NCBI GenBank assembly: GCA_018902385.1 | Contig: JABSSW010000023.1 | Span: 1-64,000 of the forward strand | Origin: Physcia stellaris | Lineage: Eukaryota > Ascomycota > Lecanoromycetes > Caliciales > Physciaceae | Direction of reading: 5' to 3' | DNA length: 64,000 nt | In this document: piece by piece, positions 61,434 through 64,000 of the stretch | How positions within the stretch are numbered: the first letter of the stretch is position 1 | Layout: each line of letters opens with the position of its first letter | Made by a program: the position numbers and the translations under genes | The notes under the pieces: model-generated | The model's input: only the letters and a program-made list of their open reading frames with translations | The model's database searches: none | Told to the model about the DNA's origin: nothing

Positions 61434-63777
61434 AATCGAATTTTCACGCAAACGACGATAAAAGACGAAAATTGACTCGATTAATTTTTTTCTTTTTATC
61501 ATTTTCAATTTTTCATTTTCAATTATGATTCGAAATCATTTCGAAACAACTTTTTTCGAATTATTTATTTCGATGAAACAACGTTTCAAAACGTTACGCG
61601 TCAACGTGAATCGTATGTTGCATGAAATTAATGACAATTTTTTTGACGAAAATTTCGTTAATCAATTCAAACGTCGTCGATTTGTATCAACGATCGAATT
61701 CATAAAAATGAAAAATGACGAAATCATTCATTTTTTGAATATCGTCATCATCGATCAATTGAAATGATAAATCAATCATAAAATCGTCGATTTTTTGAAA
61801 AAATTTGATCGATTACGTATCGATCGTGACAATTATTTGAACGTTTTGATTCAATATCAAAATTTGTACAATATTGTCAACGTCGATCGTGACGAATTGA
61901 TCAATACGAATGTCGAATTAAATGAAATTCGTCGAAAATTGAATATTTTGAAAAACGAATACGAAAAACAACGTGATTTATTTTTGATCAAGCAAAAAAA
62001 TTACATTTTTTTGAAAAAAAATCACGACGTTTTGTTGATCAAAATTCGCGATCGTGCACGAAATTTTGACGTCGACGATAAAAAAAACGACGATAAAATC
62101 AACGTAATTAATTTTTTCAAAAAAACAAACGATTTTTCAAAACACATTCAGATTTTTTTAAATTCATCGATGAAATAAAACTCATTTGACGTGTTTAAAA
62201 ACAAAAATACACGATAAAATGACGATCAACGTTGATCATTACGACACGAACATAATCGCAATCATTATTGTGATTGATTGAATTGAAAATGATGTCGATA
62301 ATCACATACAATCGATTCGTGATATTGATATAAATCATTTCAAAATTTGACATATGATGTTGAAATTTTTGAACATTATTTACGAAAATTCTGATTTCAA
62401 ACGCAATATGCGTAATCAATTTCGAACATTGATCATGAATATTCAAAATTTTCAATTTTTTTATTTCATTTTTTTTCGTTTTAGCAATTCAATTGATTAT
62501 AACGAAATCATCAAAATCGAAAAATTGATGAACAAAATTTTTTGAAATTTGAAAAAAACGATAAATGTATATTCACGTGAATTCATCACGTTCGATAAAA
62601 TTCGAATTATTTTGCAACAAATATACAATCGACAATCGAATTTTCGAAAAAAAAAATCGCGACACGTCAACAACGTTTTGAATTGTTTCAATTCAAATCA
62701 ATTTTTGTCGTTTCGATTTCGATGTTTTTTACGAAATTTGTCATTTCGATTTTTTTCGTGAAATTTACAATTCATTTTCATTTTAACGTTGAAATCAAAA
62801 TTCGTGATTCGATAATCGACAAATTAATCGTCACGAACAAATGTTTCACATGTGATGAAATCGATCACGTATAAAAAAAATGTTCGAACGTTCACAAATA
62901 TCAAAAACGTCATTGACACAAAATGCAAATGTTTTACATGAACATGATCAACGAATCGAACGAATTTGATTCGAAAAATTAATAATTCACATCAAAAACG
63001 CGATTGATAAATGTTTAAAAATTTTTTTTTATTCATCATAACGAATTGTTTGATTTTTTTGTCAAACGATTTTTAATCATCAATTGTACGTTGTTATTCA
63101 ACGATAATAAACATAAATTAAAAATTTTAATAAATATTGATGCAATTGATTATGTTTTCATTGATAAAAAAATTGCGCAATTTGTATACAATATGTTGAA
63201 CATGAATTTCGTATTTTTATTAAAATCGAAATTCATTATCGAATTCGACGATCGTCAAATTTTTCAATAATTCATGTCATTTATTTCAAATTGACAATTG
63301 ATTTGTATTTCGAATTGACAATTTTTTTTTGTTCATCATCGATTTGAACAATCATTCGATAATTTTAAAAAAATCGTGAATAAACAAACATGAAATTATT
63401 TTGAATATGATTTACGATAAATTGATTTTCAAATCGTTCAAATGTAATCATCATGACAATATATTCATCAAAACAATGCAAATTCGACGTTTGAAAATTT
63501 TTGATTCAAATCGTCAATAAAACGTATTTAATTGACGTCGCGATGTTATTTTATCGAAAACAAATAACGCGAAACATATTGTTGCAATAAAATTTCGATA
63601 TACGATTTTATTTCATTCGCAATTTAATTTTTCAACGTTTTATGTACAAAACGAATTAAACGTATTCGATTCAAAATGTTTCGATTGTTTTATTCATTCG
63701 AAAATCGATCAAAATGACAAATCGTTCGTCGTTAAATCAAATCATTCAAAAATTGATATTATAACGATTACGAAAAT

Positions 63778-64000
63778 TGTAAGAAATAAGAATTCAGAAT
63801 TTCCGAATATGTAAAAAATGCGACTCGCATTCCGTCAAACAATTCGATTACCGAAATTCGAATGACTTCGAAAGAATCAGTCTCAATCACTTTACAACTC
63901 GATCAACGATAAACTCAACAAACTCATATTTGTCAGCCGAAGCCGACCGAATTCGTACGATTGAATAAATAAAATGTGAATAAAAAGCAATTGCAAAACG
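63778..64000 (+). repeat. LTR of the TGTAAG family, runs off the window
   Basis: It starts TGTAAGAAATAAG and aligns with 6990-7308 for 223 bases to the window end. No polypurine tract precedes it, so it is a 5' LTR of an element to the right or a solo LTR. It is less mutated than the copies at 1882 and 6990. Confidence 0.7.

Larger units (their letters stand above)
60618..63777 (+). mobile_element. Gypsy (Ty3) fossil with two tandem LTRs, 3' part absent here
   Basis: Two LTRs in tandem (60618-61014 and 61038-61433) are followed on the plus strand by a gag-like region with coiled-coil character (about 61525-62700), a CCHC zinc knuckle near 62840-62885 (CFTCDEIDHV start) and an aspartic protease-like region (63046-63270). 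The element then meets an unrelated LTR at 63778, so its polymerase part lies outside the window or is lost. It is heavily broken and AT-rich. Confidence 0.7.

Overview
The window comes from a filamentous ascomycete (Pezizomycotina; Leotiomycetes is my best guess, low confidence). Genes have short GT-AG introns of about 40-200 bases. The gene set is fungal: UDP-galactopyranose mutase, a CON-13-like secreted metallopeptidase, an OGFr-domain protein, EthD and SDR enzymes. The DNA alternates between AT-rich transposon blocks and a gene-bearing block of ordinary composition.

Layout. Bases 1 to about 18,780 are an AT-rich block (about 20-30% G+C in the lines I counted) built of nested fossil LTR retrotransposons. 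Two copies of one Gypsy family lie head to head (1-7308), then a Copia remnant (about 7309-11,246), then a Gypsy element with a chromodomain (11,252-18,975, matching 194-bp LTRs). Inside that element sits a solo LTR with a perfect target-site duplication. The composition changes abruptly at the right LTR of the chromodomain element. Bases 18,976 to about 59,750 carry the host genes. From about 59,760 to the end the AT-rich state returns: a Gypsy integrase remnant, a Gypsy element with two tandem LTRs, and another LTR running off the window.

Host genes in order: an EthD-domain protein; two related small coiled-coil proteins; a 2,035-residue repeat and coiled-coil protein; ribosomal protein L27; UDP-galactopyranose mutase; an OGFr-domain protein; a membrane-associated short-chain dehydrogenase; a secreted HEVGH metallopeptidase-like protein; a predicted secreted protein of unknown family; a second short-chain dehydrogenase; a single-pass membrane protein with a Cys-containing outer domain; an unrecognised nuclear-type protein; a metallo-beta-lactamase-fold hydrolase; a membrane-anchored disordered protein; and a seven-exon secreted protein made of two tandem domains, next to the right AT-rich border. 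They do not form one pathway. This reads as ordinary dispersed fungal gene order, with the least conserved secreted genes towards the transposon borders.

The most striking observation is the mutation signature of the AT-rich blocks. Comparing the two 194-bp LTRs of one element, nearly all of about 34 differences are C-to-T at CpC or CpT, or G-to-A at ApG or GpG, while CpA, CpG and TpG are kept. That is the reverse of the CpA preference of classical repeat-induced point mutation (RIP). The surviving C and G across both blocks obey the same rule. This points to a RIP-like process with CpY specificity.
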